Notes: generated from the sequence alone by a model not told the origin. DNA of 45,417 nt from an uncultured Oscillospiraceae bacterium (GCA_910587785.1 CAJUOA010000013.1:1-45417), one strand, 5' to 3'; positions 32,690 to 41,953 are shown, numbered from the stretch's first letter. Translations and numbers: made by a program.

Positions 32690-32719
32690 TTGACATACAA
32701 GGAAATATAATGATATAAT
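32690..32719 (+). promoter_or_regulatory. Promoter of the transporter / Amadori operon
   Basis: Perfect TTGACA (32690-32695), 18-nt spacer and perfect TATAAT (32714-32719). A GGAAACGAAA element lies just upstream (32671-32680). Confidence 0.8.
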
Positions 32720-32807
32720 ATGAATCGACAGAGGAAGGACCAAGCCGCGCTGCTCCCGGCTTCCGGGGCTGCGGCAGACGGAAATATGAAAATAGGAGGG
32801 ATCCCAT

Positions 32808-33761
32808 TTGTTCAAGTATGTATGCAAACGGCTGCTCTATGCGATACCGGTCTTCCTGGGTATCACATTCGCGGTTTACGCGCTCATCAATCTGGCGCCG
32901 GGCGGTCCGCTGGCCATCCTGGCCTCCTCCGGCGAGATGTCCCTGAGCGACCTGGAGGCGCTGAAGGTCTCCCTGGGCTTGGACAAGCCCCTCATCGTGC
33001 GCTACTTCCTCTGGCTGGGCGGCCTGTTCCAGGGGGATCTTGGGACCTCCTACCGTACGAGCCAGGAGGTGGGTATGATGATTGCCCAGCGCATCCGCCC
33101 CTCCCTGCTTCTGACGGGCACGGGTATCCTGGGGGCCATCCTCATCGGGATTCCCCTGGGGATCCTCTCCGCGTACAAGCCGAACTCCGCCTGGGACCAC
33201 CTGGGCTCCTTCGTGTCCTTCATCGGCGCGTCCTTCCCCAGCTTCTTTCTGAGCCTCCTGCTCATCTACGCGCTGGCCGTGAAGCTGGGCGCTTTCCCGA
33301 CCAGCGGGATGTACGCCTCCGGCGGCGGGGAGAGCCTGGGGGATCTCCTCCACCACCTGGCGCTGCCCGCCTTTGTCTGCGGCATCCAGCCCATTGGCAA
33401 CTACATCAAGCAGACCCGCTCCAGCGTCATGGAGGTGCTCAACGAGGAGTACATCAAGACCGCCCGGTCCAAGGGCCTGACCAACACGGTGGTGGTCATC
33501 AAGCACGCCTTCCGCAACGCCCTTATCCCGGTTGTCACCACGGTCAGCCTCTCCATCCCCTTCCTGGTGGGCGGCGCTGTGGTGGTGGAGCAGATTTTCG
33601 CCTGGCCGGGTATCGGCAGCCTCATGATTACATCCATTCAGAGCCGGGATTACCCGGTGATTATGGGTGTCACGATGCTCATCTGCGGCGTGGTGCTGGC
33701 GGCGAACCTGGTGCTGGACCTGATCTACGCAGCCCTTGACCCGCGCATCCAATTCCGATAA
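32808..33761 (+). CDS. Oligopeptide-type ABC transporter permease (DppB/OppB-like)
   Basis: A 317-residue inner-membrane protein with six predicted helices. It opens FKYVCKRLLYAIPVFLGIT, the DppB signature, and carries the permease EAA loop EYIKTARSKGLTNTVVVIKHAFRNA (in parts). The start is TTG 32808, placed 8 nt after AGGAGG. First gene of a five-gene peptide-type importer that continues into sugar-amine catabolic genes, so the cargo may be glycated peptides or amino acids (inference). Confidence 0.9.
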   Translation: MFKYVCKRLLYAIPVFLGITFAVYALINLAPGGPLAILASSGEMSLSDLEALKVSLGLDKPLIVRYFLWLGGLFQGDLGTSYRTSQEVGMMIAQRIRPSLLLTGTGILGAILIGIPLGILSAYKPNSAWDHLGSFVSFIGASFPSFFLSLLLIYALAVKLGAFPTSGMYASGGGESLGDLLHHLALPAFVCGIQPIGNYIKQTRSSVMEVLNEEYIKTARSKGLTNTVVVIKHAFRNALIPVVTTVSLSIPFLVGGAVVVEQIFAWPGIGSLMITSIQSRDYPVIMGVTMLICGVVLAANLVLDLIYAALDPRIQFR

Positions 33762-33774
33762 GGGGGGCAGAGAG

Positions 33775-34626
33775 ATGAAACACATCATGCAGTCCCAGGC
33801 GATGAAGAAGTTTATCCGCAACAAGCGTGCGATGACCGGACTGGCCGTCGTGGCATTGCTGACGCTGTCGGTCCTGCTGCTGCCCCTGGTTCTGGACCTG
33901 GCCCCCTACACCACGGACCGGGAGGCGGGCTTCAACCAGCCCCCCTCCGCCGCCCACATCTTCGGCACCGACGACGTGGGCCGGGACCTCTTCGCCCGGG
34001 TGCTCTATGGCGGGCGCACGTCCCTCTTCGTGGGCATCACGGCCACCATCATCTCCGTGCTCATCGGCATTCCCCTGGGCCTCATCGCCGGGTATTTCCG
34101 GGGCATCGCGGAGTCCATCATCATGCGCACGGCGGACGCCTTCATGTCCTTCCCGTCCATGGTGCTGATCCTTGTGCTGGTGGCGGTGTTCGGCCCGTCC
34201 ATCCTCACGGTGACCGTGGTTATCGGCGTACTGGGCTGGACCTCCATCGCCAAGCTCATCTATGGCAACGTCCTCTCGATCCGGGAGCGGGAGTACATCG
34301 AGGCCGCCAGGGCCGTGGGGCAGCGGACCGGGCCCATCCTCTTCTCCGAGGTGCTGCCCAACGCCATCCCGCCGGTGTGGGCCAACCTCTCCTTCCGTGT
34401 GGCGGGCGCGGTTCTGACCGAGTCGTCCCTGAGCTTTCTGGGCATGGGCGTGCAGACCCCCCAGGCATCCTGGGGCAACATCATCTTTGCGGCGCAGAAC
34501 CTTCTGGTGCTCACGGCCAGGCCCTGGGTCTGGCTGCCGCCGGGGATCTGCATCATCCTGGTTGTGATCGGTTTCAATTTTATCGGCGAGGGCGTCCGCG
34601 ATGCCCTTGACCCGAAAACCAGATAA
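33775..34626 (+). CDS. Oligopeptide-type ABC transporter permease (DppC/OppC-like)
   Basis: A 283-residue membrane protein. N-terminal MKKFIRNKRAMTGLAVVALL and FGTDDVGRDLFARVLYGGRTSL are typical of DppC; the EAA loop is EYIEAARAVGQRTGPILFSEVLPNA (in parts). ATG 33775 follows AAGGGGGG; an upstream in-frame start overlaps the previous gene. It pairs with the preceding permease. Confidence 0.9.
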   Translation: MKHIMQSQAMKKFIRNKRAMTGLAVVALLTLSVLLLPLVLDLAPYTTDREAGFNQPPSAAHIFGTDDVGRDLFARVLYGGRTSLFVGITATIISVLIGIPLGLIAGYFRGIAESIIMRTADAFMSFPSMVLILVLVAVFGPSILTVTVVIGVLGWTSIAKLIYGNVLSIREREYIEAARAVGQRTGPILFSEVLPNAIPPVWANLSFRVAGAVLTESSLSFLGMGVQTPQASWGNIIFAAQNLLVLTARPWVWLPPGICIILVVIGFNFIGEGVRDALDPKTR

Positions 34627-34654
34627 TTGGAACAATACTGAAGGAGGATCTACC

Positions 34655-36331
34655 ATGAAAAGAAACGCGAGACGCATCCTGACCCTTATCCTCGCCATGG
34701 CAATGGCCCTGGGAATGCTGGCCGGCTGCGGCGGGGACGACAGCTCCACTCCCTCCAACGGCAATGATGCCCAGGGCGGGACCACCGCCCCCAGCACGCC
34801 CGCAGCGCCTGACAGCGGCAGCTCCGGCGGCGGCGATTACTCCGGCGTGGTCATTACCTACGGCATGACCACCGCCTGGGATACCGTCAACCCCTACGGC
34901 TCCTCTTCCGGCTCCCTGTACCAGAACGTGACCGTCGACACCCTCTATGACCGTCTGGCCTTCATCGAGGAGGCCGGCACCGGCGTCAGCCCCCGGGGCG
35001 CCAAGAGCTGGGAGTCCGCCGACGGCGGCCTGTCCATCCTCTTCCACCTGGACGAGAACGCCAAGTGGCATGACGGGGAACCCGTCACCGCCGCCGACTG
35101 GGTCTGGACCGCCCAGCTCATCACCAATCCCGCCTTCCCCTTCGGCCTGCGCAGTGAGTTCAACACCTGGGCCGGCACCGGAGACGACGGCGCGGAGACC
35201 GGCGAGAAGTCCGTGGGCCTGGAGGCCGTGGACGAGTACACCCTGAAGATGACCCTCAAGAGCGCCATGCCCGCCGAGGACTGGCTCATCCTCCACAATA
35301 AGTACTTCTACGTGCTGCCCCAGCACCTGCTGGGGGACATCCCAGTGGAAGATCTGATGGCCGCAGACTTCTGGAAGAACCCCGTCGGCTCCGGCCCCTG
35401 CACCTTTATCTCCGAGATCTCCGGCAGCGAGCTCCAGCTGGGCGCTTTTGCGGACTACCACATGGGCGCGCCCAAGTTTGGCAAGCTGGTCATCAAGGTC
35501 ATCGCCAATACCAACACCGTCACCTCCGTGGCCGCCGGTGAGATGGACGCCTTCTTCGGCAGTCCCACCGTGGACGACGCCTTGGCCGCCGAGAGCCTCA
35601 GCGGTGTGGACGTGACCAAGTCCAGCGCCCCCACGGGCCTTGTCTCCCTCATCATCAACAACCAGAACGTCTCCGACAAGCGGATCCGTCAGGCCATCGC
35701 CTTCGCGGTGGACAAGGAGCTCCTGATCGAGCAGTCCCTCCAGGGCATGGGCGTGGCCTCCTCCACCTGCATCATCCCCGGCTCTGAGTACGATGCGGGC
35801 ATCCAGTGGCAGCGGGACGTGGACAAGGCCAAGGAGCTCCTCGCCGAGGCCGGCTGGGACCCCAACGCCACCCTGACCATGGCCATCGGCTCCTCCCGGG
35901 AGAGCATGGCCGCCGTCATCCAGCAGAACCTGGCCGAGGCCGGCATCAAGGTGGACATCCAGACCGTTGAGGTGGCCACCATGTTCTCCGGCCTCCAGGA
36001 CGGCACCTACGACCTGGGCATCAGCGGTTCCACCGCCATGGGCTACCCCCTGTGGATGAGCGGCTACTATGACTACCGCAACGCCACTTACTGCCAGATC
36101 AGCGACCACGCCTATGCCGACCTCCAGGAGGCCATCGCCGCCGAGATGGACGAGGCCAAGCGCAAGGACCTGGTCAAGGAGTACCAGGATCTGCTCTGGG
36201 ACCAGATGCCCCTGGTGCCGGTCTACCACGGCTACAGCTTCAGCGTCAAGGCCTCCCGCCTCCAGGGCTACAACGGCTTTGAGAGCGCCCAGAACAACCA
36301 GCGGGTCTGGGAGTGGAGCGTAACACAGTAA
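34655..36331 (+). CDS. Extracellular solute-binding lipoprotein, family 5
   Basis: A 558-residue lipoprotein with a signal peptide ending in the lipobox LAGC (Cys about residue 23), then a Ser/Gly/Pro-rich tether. The family-5 binding domain includes LFHLDENAKWHDGEPVTAADWVW and a long C-terminal lobe. GAAGGAGG sets the ATG at 34655. Family members bind peptides, nickel, sugars or opine-like compounds. It lies between the permease and ATPase genes. Confidence 0.92.
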   Translation: MKRNARRILTLILAMAMALGMLAGCGGDDSSTPSNGNDAQGGTTAPSTPAAPDSGSSGGGDYSGVVITYGMTTAWDTVNPYGSSSGSLYQNVTVDTLYDRLAFIEEAGTGVSPRGAKSWESADGGLSILFHLDENAKWHDGEPVTAADWVWTAQLITNPAFPFGLRSEFNTWAGTGDDGAETGEKSVGLEAVDEYTLKMTLKSAMPAEDWLILHNKYFYVLPQHLLGDIPVEDLMAADFWKNPVGSGPCTFISEISGSELQLGAFADYHMGAPKFGKLVIKVIANTNTVTSVAAGEMDAFFGSPTVDDALAAESLSGVDVTKSSAPTGLVSLIINNQNVSDKRIRQAIAFAVDKELLIEQSLQGMGVASSTCIIPGSEYDAGIQWQRDVDKAKELLAEAGWDPNATLTMAIGSSRESMAAVIQQNLAEAGIKVDIQTVEVATMFSGLQDGTYDLGISGSTAMGYPLWMSGYYDYRNATYCQISDHAYADLQEAIAAEMDEAKRKDLVKEYQDLLWDQMPLVPVYHGYSFSVKASRLQGYNGFESAQNNQRVWEWSVTQ

Positions 36332-36356
36332 CAAAACGATTTGGGAGGGGATACGA

Positions 36357-37346
36357 GTGGATAAGCATTTGCTGGAAATCAAAAATTTAAAGGTTTCTTT
36401 CCACATCGGAAAAAAGAAACTGGCAGCAGTGGAAAATGTGGGGTTTTCGCTGGATCGGGGCAAGATTATCGGCATTGTGGGAGAATCCGGATGCGGAAAA
36501 AGCGTGACAGCCACATCGATCCTGCGGCTGGTATCCCCTTCCGTCTGCGAAATTGACGCCGGCAGCGAGATCCTTTTCAACGGCGAGGACCTCTCGAAGG
36601 CGCCGGAGGCAAGGATGCGGGAGATCCGGGGCAGCGAGATCTCCATGATCTTCCAGGAGCCCATGAGCTCCCTGAACCCGGTCTACCGGATCTCCGACCA
36701 GATGATGGAGATGCTCCGTACCCACGACAGGACCATCTCCCGGCAGGACGCATTGGCCCGGTGTGTGGAGATGCTCCGGCGGGTGGGCATCCCCTCCCCT
36801 GAGCAGCGGGTGAAGGAGTACCCCCACCAGCTCTCCGGAGGGATGCGCCAGCGGGTGATGATCGCCATGGCCCTGCTGTGCGACCCGAAGCTGCTCATCG
36901 CCGACGAGCCCACCACCGCCCTGGATGTGACCATCCAGGCCCAGATCCTGCGCATCATCCGCCGCCTGACCCAGGAGATGGATACCGCAGTGATCCTCAT
37001 CACCCACGATATGGGGGTCATCGCGGAGACGGCCGACTACGTGATGGTCATGTACGCCGGCAAGTCCGTGGAGTACGGCACGGCGGAGGATATTTTCGAC
37101 CGCCCCATGCACCCCTACACCGTGGGCCTGCTCAGCTCCATCCCAAAGCTGGGCAGCGGGCAGGAGGAGCGCCTGTACACCATTGAGGGAACGGTCCCCG
37201 GCCTGGACGAGATGCCGGAGGGCTGCCGCTTTTGCACCCGCTGCCCCTATGTGGAGGAGCGCTGCCGGCAGGCGGACCCAGGGATGCGGCGCTCCGGCGG
37301 CCACCTGGCGCGCTGCTGGCGCTGCGGGAAGGAGGAACAAGCATGA
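36357..37346 (+). CDS. Peptide ABC transporter ATPase (DppD/OppD-like)
   Basis: A 329-residue ATPase. Walker A GESGCGKS, signature LSGGMRQR, Walker B LLIADEPTTALD, H-loop THDMGV. The C-terminal Cys motif CRFCTRCPYVEERCRQ is the 4Fe-4S-type tail of OppD/DppD ATPases. The start is GTG 36357 after GGGAGGGG. It overlaps the next gene by 4 nt. Confidence 0.92.
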   Translation: MDKHLLEIKNLKVSFHIGKKKLAAVENVGFSLDRGKIIGIVGESGCGKSVTATSILRLVSPSVCEIDAGSEILFNGEDLSKAPEARMREIRGSEISMIFQEPMSSLNPVYRISDQMMEMLRTHDRTISRQDALARCVEMLRRVGIPSPEQRVKEYPHQLSGGMRQRVMIAMALLCDPKLLIADEPTTALDVTIQAQILRIIRRLTQEMDTAVILITHDMGVIAETADYVMVMYAGKSVEYGTAEDIFDRPMHPYTVGLLSSIPKLGSGQEERLYTIEGTVPGLDEMPEGCRFCTRCPYVEERCRQADPGMRRSGGHLARCWRCGKEEQA

Positions 37347-38329
37347 CAGCTCCGCTGTTGGAAATCAGGAACGTCAAAAAATACTATCCCGTCAAGAAGG
37401 TCCGGGGCGGGGAGGACATCGCGGTAAAGGCTGTCGACCAGGTGAACCTTACCGTGGAGCAGGGGGAGATCATCGGCCTTGTGGGCGAGTCCGGCTGCGG
37501 CAAATCCACCCTGGGCAAGACCATCCTCAAGCTCCACAGCGTCACCGGCGGCCAGATCCTGTTCCACGGGGAGGACATCACCCGCTATTCGGAAAAGCAG
37601 ATGCGTCCCCTGCGGGAGAAGATCCAGATCATCTTCCAGGACCCCTATGCGGCGCTCAATCCCAAAAAGAAGGTCCTCCAGTCGGTAATGGCCCCGCTGG
37701 ACGTGACGGGGCGCTACTCCCGGGAGGAGAAGCTCAAAAAGGCCGCCGCCATCATGGAGGAGGTGGGCCTGAGCGAGAAGACCCTGGAGAAGTTCCCCCA
37801 TGAGATGTCCGGCGGCCAGCGGCAGCGGGTGGTCATCGCCCGGGCCCTCATCAACGACCCGGAGCTGGTCATCTGCGACGAGCCGGTGTCGGCCCTGGAC
37901 GTGTCGGTGCGCTCCCAGGTGCTCAACCTCCTCAAGGACCTCCAGCGGGAGCGGAACCTCACCTATCTCTTCATCTCCCATGATCTGAGCGTGGTGGAGT
38001 ACCTGTGCGACAAGGTGGCGGTGATGTACCTGGGAAGGATCGTGGAGTACGCGGATAAGAGGCAGCTCTACGGCAGTCCCCTGCACCCCTACACCCGGGC
38101 TCTGCTCTCGGCCATCCCGGTACCGGATATCCACGCGAAGAAGGAGGAGATCATCCTGGAGGGCGAGCTCCCCAGTCCCCTGGACCCGCCCAAGGGGTGC
38201 CTCTTCAGCACCAGGTGCCCCCGCGCGGCGGACCGCTGCCGCGCCGAAGCCCCCAGGCTCACGGAGCTCCAGGACCCGGACGGCGCTGTGCGCAGTGTGG
38301 CGTGTTTTCTGCACCAGGAAAGAAATTGA
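37343..38329 (+). CDS. Peptide ABC transporter ATPase (DppF/OppF-like)
   Basis: A 328-residue ATPase. Walker A GESGCGKST, signature MSGGQRQR, Walker B LVICDEPVSALD, C-terminal CLFSTRCPRAADRC. ATG 37343 overlaps the previous stop (ATGA). Together with the DppD-like protein it energises the importer. Confidence 0.92.
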   Translation: MTAPLLEIRNVKKYYPVKKVRGGEDIAVKAVDQVNLTVEQGEIIGLVGESGCGKSTLGKTILKLHSVTGGQILFHGEDITRYSEKQMRPLREKIQIIFQDPYAALNPKKKVLQSVMAPLDVTGRYSREEKLKKAAAIMEEVGLSEKTLEKFPHEMSGGQRQRVVIARALINDPELVICDEPVSALDVSVRSQVLNLLKDLQRERNLTYLFISHDLSVVEYLCDKVAVMYLGRIVEYADKRQLYGSPLHPYTRALLSAIPVPDIHAKKEEIILEGELPSPLDPPKGCLFSTRCPRAADRCRAEAPRLTELQDPDGAVRSVACFLHQERN

Positions 38330-38340
38330 GGCGAATAAGG

Positions 38341-39063
38341 ATGAAAAAATTGATTTTAGTCACCCCGGGCATCCGCTTCAACCCTATGGGCGTCCCGGTT
38401 CTCTCGGTCAACGGCACGTATATGAACGCCATCGCCGCAGCAGGCGGCATCCCGGTGATGCTGGGGAGCACCCCGCTGGCGGAGGAGTACGCGGAGATGG
38501 CCGCGGGCCTGGTCATCACCGGCGGGGAGAGCGTCCACCCCACCCGGTATGGGGAGACCTTCATGCACCTGGCGGACAACGACCCCGCCATCGCCCACAA
38601 CCTGAAGGCCGGATGCAACAGCGTCCGGGATGAGATGGAGTTTGCCGCCTTTGAGGCGTTCTTCCAGAGGAAAAAGCCCATCCTGGGCATCTGCCGGGGC
38701 CACCAGCTGGTCAATGCTGCCACTGGGGGCACCAATATGCTCAACTTCCCCCGTAAGCACGCGGTGGAGCACTCTGAAGGCATCGCCCACGACGTTCTGG
38801 CGGAGCCGGGGAGCTTCCTGGCGCGGATCTACGGGGAGCGCTTTCTGGTCAACAGCTTCCACCGGGACTGCGCCTGGTCGGTGGGGCCCGGGATGCGGGA
38901 GGCGGCCAAGAGTCCGGACGGCCTCATTGAGGCCATTGAGCACCGGGACTTGCCGGTGTTCGGCGTCCAGTTCCACCCGGAGCGGATGCGGGGGGATAAC
39001 CGTGTGCCCGCCCTGGGGCCGGACGGCACAAAGCTGTTTGAATTTTTCGTCAATATCTGTTGA
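38341..39063 (+). CDS. Class I glutamine amidotransferase-like hydrolase, peptidase C26
   Basis: A 240-residue cytosolic enzyme of the gamma-glutamyl hydrolase / PuuD group. The nucleophile Cys is in GICRGHQLVNAATGG and the catalytic His-Glu in VQFHPERM. An early GGESVHPTRYGE segment matches the PuuD-type substrate loop. It sits 11 nt after the transporter and 12 nt before a FrlB-like deglycase, so a gamma-glutamyl or side-chain amide of an imported Amadori compound (for example fructosyl-glutamine) is a plausible substrate. In known fructose-asparagine loci an asparaginase has the analogous place. The substrate is inference; the family is clear. Confidence 0.85.
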   Translation: MKKLILVTPGIRFNPMGVPVLSVNGTYMNAIAAAGGIPVMLGSTPLAEEYAEMAAGLVITGGESVHPTRYGETFMHLADNDPAIAHNLKAGCNSVRDEMEFAAFEAFFQRKKPILGICRGHQLVNAATGGTNMLNFPRKHAVEHSEGIAHDVLAEPGSFLARIYGERFLVNSFHRDCAWSVGPGMREAAKSPDGLIEAIEHRDLPVFGVQFHPERMRGDNRVPALGPDGTKLFEFFVNIC

Positions 39064-39075
39064 AAGGTGTGTACT

Positions 39076-40053
39076 ATGACAATGACAGTGAAAGAGATCG
39101 TGGGGGAGATCAAAGAGAAGCTGGAGCGCGCCGGGGGGCTCAAACATGTGTACTTTGTGGCCTGCGGGGGCTCCAAGGCGGCCATCTTCCCGGGACTCTA
39201 CCTCCTGCAGAGCGAGGCGAGGACCTTTGGGGCCACCACCTACACCAGCAACGAGTTCGTCCACGCCGCGCCCAAGGAGCTCGACAGCCGCTGCCTGGCC
39301 GTCATCTGCTCCCTGAAGGCCACCCCCGAGACGGTGGAGGCGGTGCGGACCGCCAACGCCGCCGGGGCAGTGACCATCGCCATGACCGGCAGTATGGAGA
39401 CCGGCATGGCCAAGGTGGGACAGTATGTAGTCACCTACTCCAACGGGGACGAACAGGTCTACAGCGACTCCAACCAGTCCAACGCCCTGCGCATCGGCTT
39501 TGAGCTGCTCCACCAGATCGAGGGCTGGGACAAGTATGAGAAGGCCATGGCCGCCTATGCCCAGATCGACGCCATCGTGGCGGAGGGGAAGGAGCGCTGC
39601 TTAGCAGAGGCCCGCTCCTGGGCGGAGAAATATCAGGACGAGCCCATCTTCTATGTCTTAGCCTCCGGTCCCAACTACGGCGTTGCCTACTCCATGTGCT
39701 GCTGCCACTTCATGGAGATGCAGTGGAAGCATGCGGTGTGCCTGCACACAGGGGAGTACTTCCACGGCTCTTTCGAGACCACCGACAGGGCGCTCCCCAT
39801 GGTTCTCCTTATGAGCGAGGGCCGCACCCGCCCCCTGGACGAGCGGTGCCTGCGCTTTTTGGAGCAGTACGCGGAAAACTACATCACCATCGACTTCCAG
39901 GAGCTCAACGCCGGGCGCATCGACCCGGAGGTGGCGGAGTTCTTCAACCCCGTGGTCCTCATCCCCATCGAGCGCTTCTACGTTGCCCAGATGGCGGAGC
40001 TGAGGGGCCACTCCATGGACGAACGGCGCTATATGTGGAAGGTTCCGTATTAA
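39076..40053 (+). CDS. SIS-domain deglycase, FrlB-like
   Basis: A 325-residue protein with two SIS (sugar isomerase) domains. YFVACGGSKAAIFPGLYLL and the C-terminal HAVCLHTGEYFHGSFETTDRA and DERRYMWKVPY segments are like FrlB, the fructoselysine-6-phosphate deglycase that splits 6-phosphofructosyl-lysine into glucose 6-phosphate and lysine. The specificity could instead be another phosphorylated Amadori product. ATG 39076 follows GAAAGGTG. The FrlD-like kinase lies three genes on. Confidence 0.82.
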   Translation: MTMTVKEIVGEIKEKLERAGGLKHVYFVACGGSKAAIFPGLYLLQSEARTFGATTYTSNEFVHAAPKELDSRCLAVICSLKATPETVEAVRTANAAGAVTIAMTGSMETGMAKVGQYVVTYSNGDEQVYSDSNQSNALRIGFELLHQIEGWDKYEKAMAAYAQIDAIVAEGKERCLAEARSWAEKYQDEPIFYVLASGPNYGVAYSMCCCHFMEMQWKHAVCLHTGEYFHGSFETTDRALPMVLLMSEGRTRPLDERCLRFLEQYAENYITIDFQELNAGRIDPEVAEFFNPVVLIPIERFYVAQMAELRGHSMDERRYMWKVPY

Positions 40054-40133
40054 ATTTCCCCAAAGAAGCGGCCCCGCAGCCTGTCGCATCCTCCAAAAAA
40101 TCCCGGCTTTTTCCGCAAATTTTCCCCCCTCCC

Positions 40134-40162
40134 TTGTGATTTCCGTTTCCATGTGTTAAAAT
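40134..40162 (+). promoter_or_regulatory. Promoter of the GntR regulator gene
   Basis: TTGTGA (40134-40139), 17-nt spacer and TAAAAT (40157-40162). The spacer holds TTTCCGTTTCC, the complement of which resembles the GGAAACGAAA element upstream of the transporter promoter. Confidence 0.6.
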
Positions 40163-40206
40163 CAACAAAAGGAAAGCCGGACCGGCATGACTGGAGGGAA
40201 TGGAAG

Positions 40207-40944
40207 ATGTTGACTCAGGGCACGGCAACGCCGCTCTACGTCCAGCTGATGAACGAGGTGGAAAAGAGCATCCTCAGCGGCGCCTACCAGCCGGGAGACA
40301 AGCTCATGACGGAGGCGGAGATGGCGAAGACCTACGGCGTCAGCCTCATCACAGTGCGAAAGGCCATAGGCTCCCTCACGGAGAAGGGGCTGGTGGTCCG
40401 CAGGCAGGGGAAGGGGACCTTTGTGGCCAAGCCCAAGTTCTCCCGGAATATGAAAAAGCTCCAGAGCTTCAGCGAGATGTGCGAACAGATGGGCGTGCGC
40501 CCCGGGGCAAAGATGCTGGAGAACCGGCTGGTCAGCGCCGACGAGAAGACCGCCCAGCGCCTGGGGGTGGATCCGGGCAGCAGCGTGGTGTACATCTCCA
40601 GGCTTCGCTGCGCGGACCGGGAGCCGGTGCAGATCGAACGGAGCTGGTTCCCCCTGCGCTACGCTTTTTTGCTGGACGCCTGCTTTGACGACAACTCGCT
40701 GTTCGACTTCCTGCGGGAAAAGGATGGCAGCCAGGTGGCCAGCTCTGAGAAGATTATCGAGCTCTGCCGGGCTACTGCGGAGGAGGCCCGCCTGCTGGAG
40801 GTCAAGCAGGGGGACTACCTTCTCTTTGTCCGCAGCACGGCCTATGAGCGCAGCGGCGAACCCATGTATGCGGGCATCCAGATCATCAACGGCGACCGCT
40901 TTTCCCTCTATGTCTATGAATCCAGCGGGGAGGACCTCCTCTGA
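40207..40944 (+). CDS. GntR-family regulator with UTRA sensor domain
   Basis: A 245-residue protein. The GntR winged helix (residues 8-75, MTEAEMAKTYGVSLITVRKAIGSL in parts) is followed by a UTRA ligand-binding domain (95-240) of the HutC/FrlR type. E. coli FrlR, the regulator of fructoselysine genes, belongs to the same subfamily. ATG 40207 has GGAGG 9 nt upstream. It sits between the deglycase and kinase genes with its own promoter; control of this locus is a strong inference. Confidence 0.88.
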   Translation: MLTQGTATPLYVQLMNEVEKSILSGAYQPGDKLMTEAEMAKTYGVSLITVRKAIGSLTEKGLVVRRQGKGTFVAKPKFSRNMKKLQSFSEMCEQMGVRPGAKMLENRLVSADEKTAQRLGVDPGSSVVYISRLRCADREPVQIERSWFPLRYAFLLDACFDDNSLFDFLREKDGSQVASSEKIIELCRATAEEARLLEVKQGDYLLFVRSTAYERSGEPMYAGIQIINGDRFSLYVYESSGEDLL

Positions 40945-40976
40945 CGGACGGGGACGCGGCGCATCAAAACCAACAA

Positions 40977-40999
40977 GCCCTCTCTCTGAGGAGAGGGCG
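40977..40999 (+). promoter_or_regulatory. Hairpin before the kinase gene
   Basis: CCCTCTC and GAGAGGG flank TCTGAG just upstream of the GGGCGGGAGG ribosome site of the PfkB gene. It may tune translation or stabilise the message; there is no T-tract. Confidence 0.4.
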
Positions 41000-41009
41000 G
41001 GAGGCATCC

Positions 41010-41882
41010 ATGAAGGTTATCGGCATTGGTGACAATGTATGCGACAAGTACGTCCACCTGAAGACCATGTTCCCCGGGGGACAGGCGCTCAACTTCGCGG
41101 TCTACGCCAAAATGCTGGGGGCGGACGCCTCCTACATGGGCGTATTCGGCCGGGACGAGGTGGCGGACCACGTCCTCACCACCTTGGACCTGCTCCAGGT
41201 GGAGCACGGCCGCTGCCGGCAGTACGAAGGGGAGAACGGCTTTGCCAGCGTCACGCTGGTGGAGGGGGACCGGGTCTTCCTGGGCAGCAACCGGGGCGGC
41301 GCGGCCCGGGAGCACCCCTTGGAGCTGACGGAGGAGGACCTGGCCTATATTCGAGGCTTCTCCCACGTCCACACCAGCAACAACAGCTACTTCAACAGCC
41401 AGCTGGCTAAGGTGAAGTCCACCGGTGTGTCTCTCTCCTACGACTTCTCCGGCAGATGGCGGGACGAGGCTTTCGTGGCCCAGGCGGCCCCTTATGCGGA
41501 CTACGCCTTTCTCTCCTGCGGTTCCGCGCCGCTGGAGGAGGCGCAGGAGGTCTGCCGGAGGCTTTGCGCCGCAGGATGCGGCCGGGTCATCGCCACCAGG
41601 GGGAGCGCCGGAGCGCTGTATTACGACGGCGCGGACTTTTTCCAGCAGCCGCCGGACCCGGTGGAGCCTGTGGATACCCTGGGCGCCGGAGACTCCTTCG
41701 CCACGGCCTTCCTCCTCTCCTTTTTGGAGAGCTTGGAGCGCGCCGGGGAGCGGATGGCCGCAGACCGGCCCCTCTATGAGGAGGAGGTCCGGGCGGCCCT
41801 GCGCCGGGGCGCGGCCTTCGCGGCCAAAACCTGCCTGGTCCAGGGGGCCTTCGGCCATGGAAAGGCGTTTTTGCCGGAATAG
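41010..41882 (+). CDS. PfkB-family sugar kinase, FrlD-like
   Basis: A 290-residue kinase. It begins MKVIGIGDNVCDKY and has the GGQALNFAVYAKMLG substrate motif and the ATP/catalytic motif DTLGAGDSFATAF with its Asp base. The order and motifs match FrlD, the fructoselysine 6-kinase, which phosphorylates imported Amadori products before the deglycase acts. A ribokinase-like role is the alternative. Last gene of the block; an intrinsic terminator follows. Confidence 0.85.
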   Translation: MKVIGIGDNVCDKYVHLKTMFPGGQALNFAVYAKMLGADASYMGVFGRDEVADHVLTTLDLLQVEHGRCRQYEGENGFASVTLVEGDRVFLGSNRGGAAREHPLELTEEDLAYIRGFSHVHTSNNSYFNSQLAKVKSTGVSLSYDFSGRWRDEAFVAQAAPYADYAFLSCGSAPLEEAQEVCRRLCAAGCGRVIATRGSAGALYYDGADFFQQPPDPVEPVDTLGAGDSFATAFLLSFLESLERAGERMAADRPLYEEEVRAALRRGAAFAAKTCLVQGAFGHGKAFLPE

Positions 41883-41900
41883 CAGATCCGATCCATGGAG

Positions 41901-41942
41901 AGCCGCCGCAGTCAAAAAGACTGCGGCGGCTCCGGTGTTTTC
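41901..41942 (+). terminator. Intrinsic terminator after the kinase gene
   Basis: A 13-bp perfect stem (41901-41913 with 41919-41931) with an AAAAA loop, followed by a GTGTTTTCC tail. The minus-strand phoU gene ends just beyond. Confidence 0.75.
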
Positions 41943-41953
41943 CGGGCAGATCA

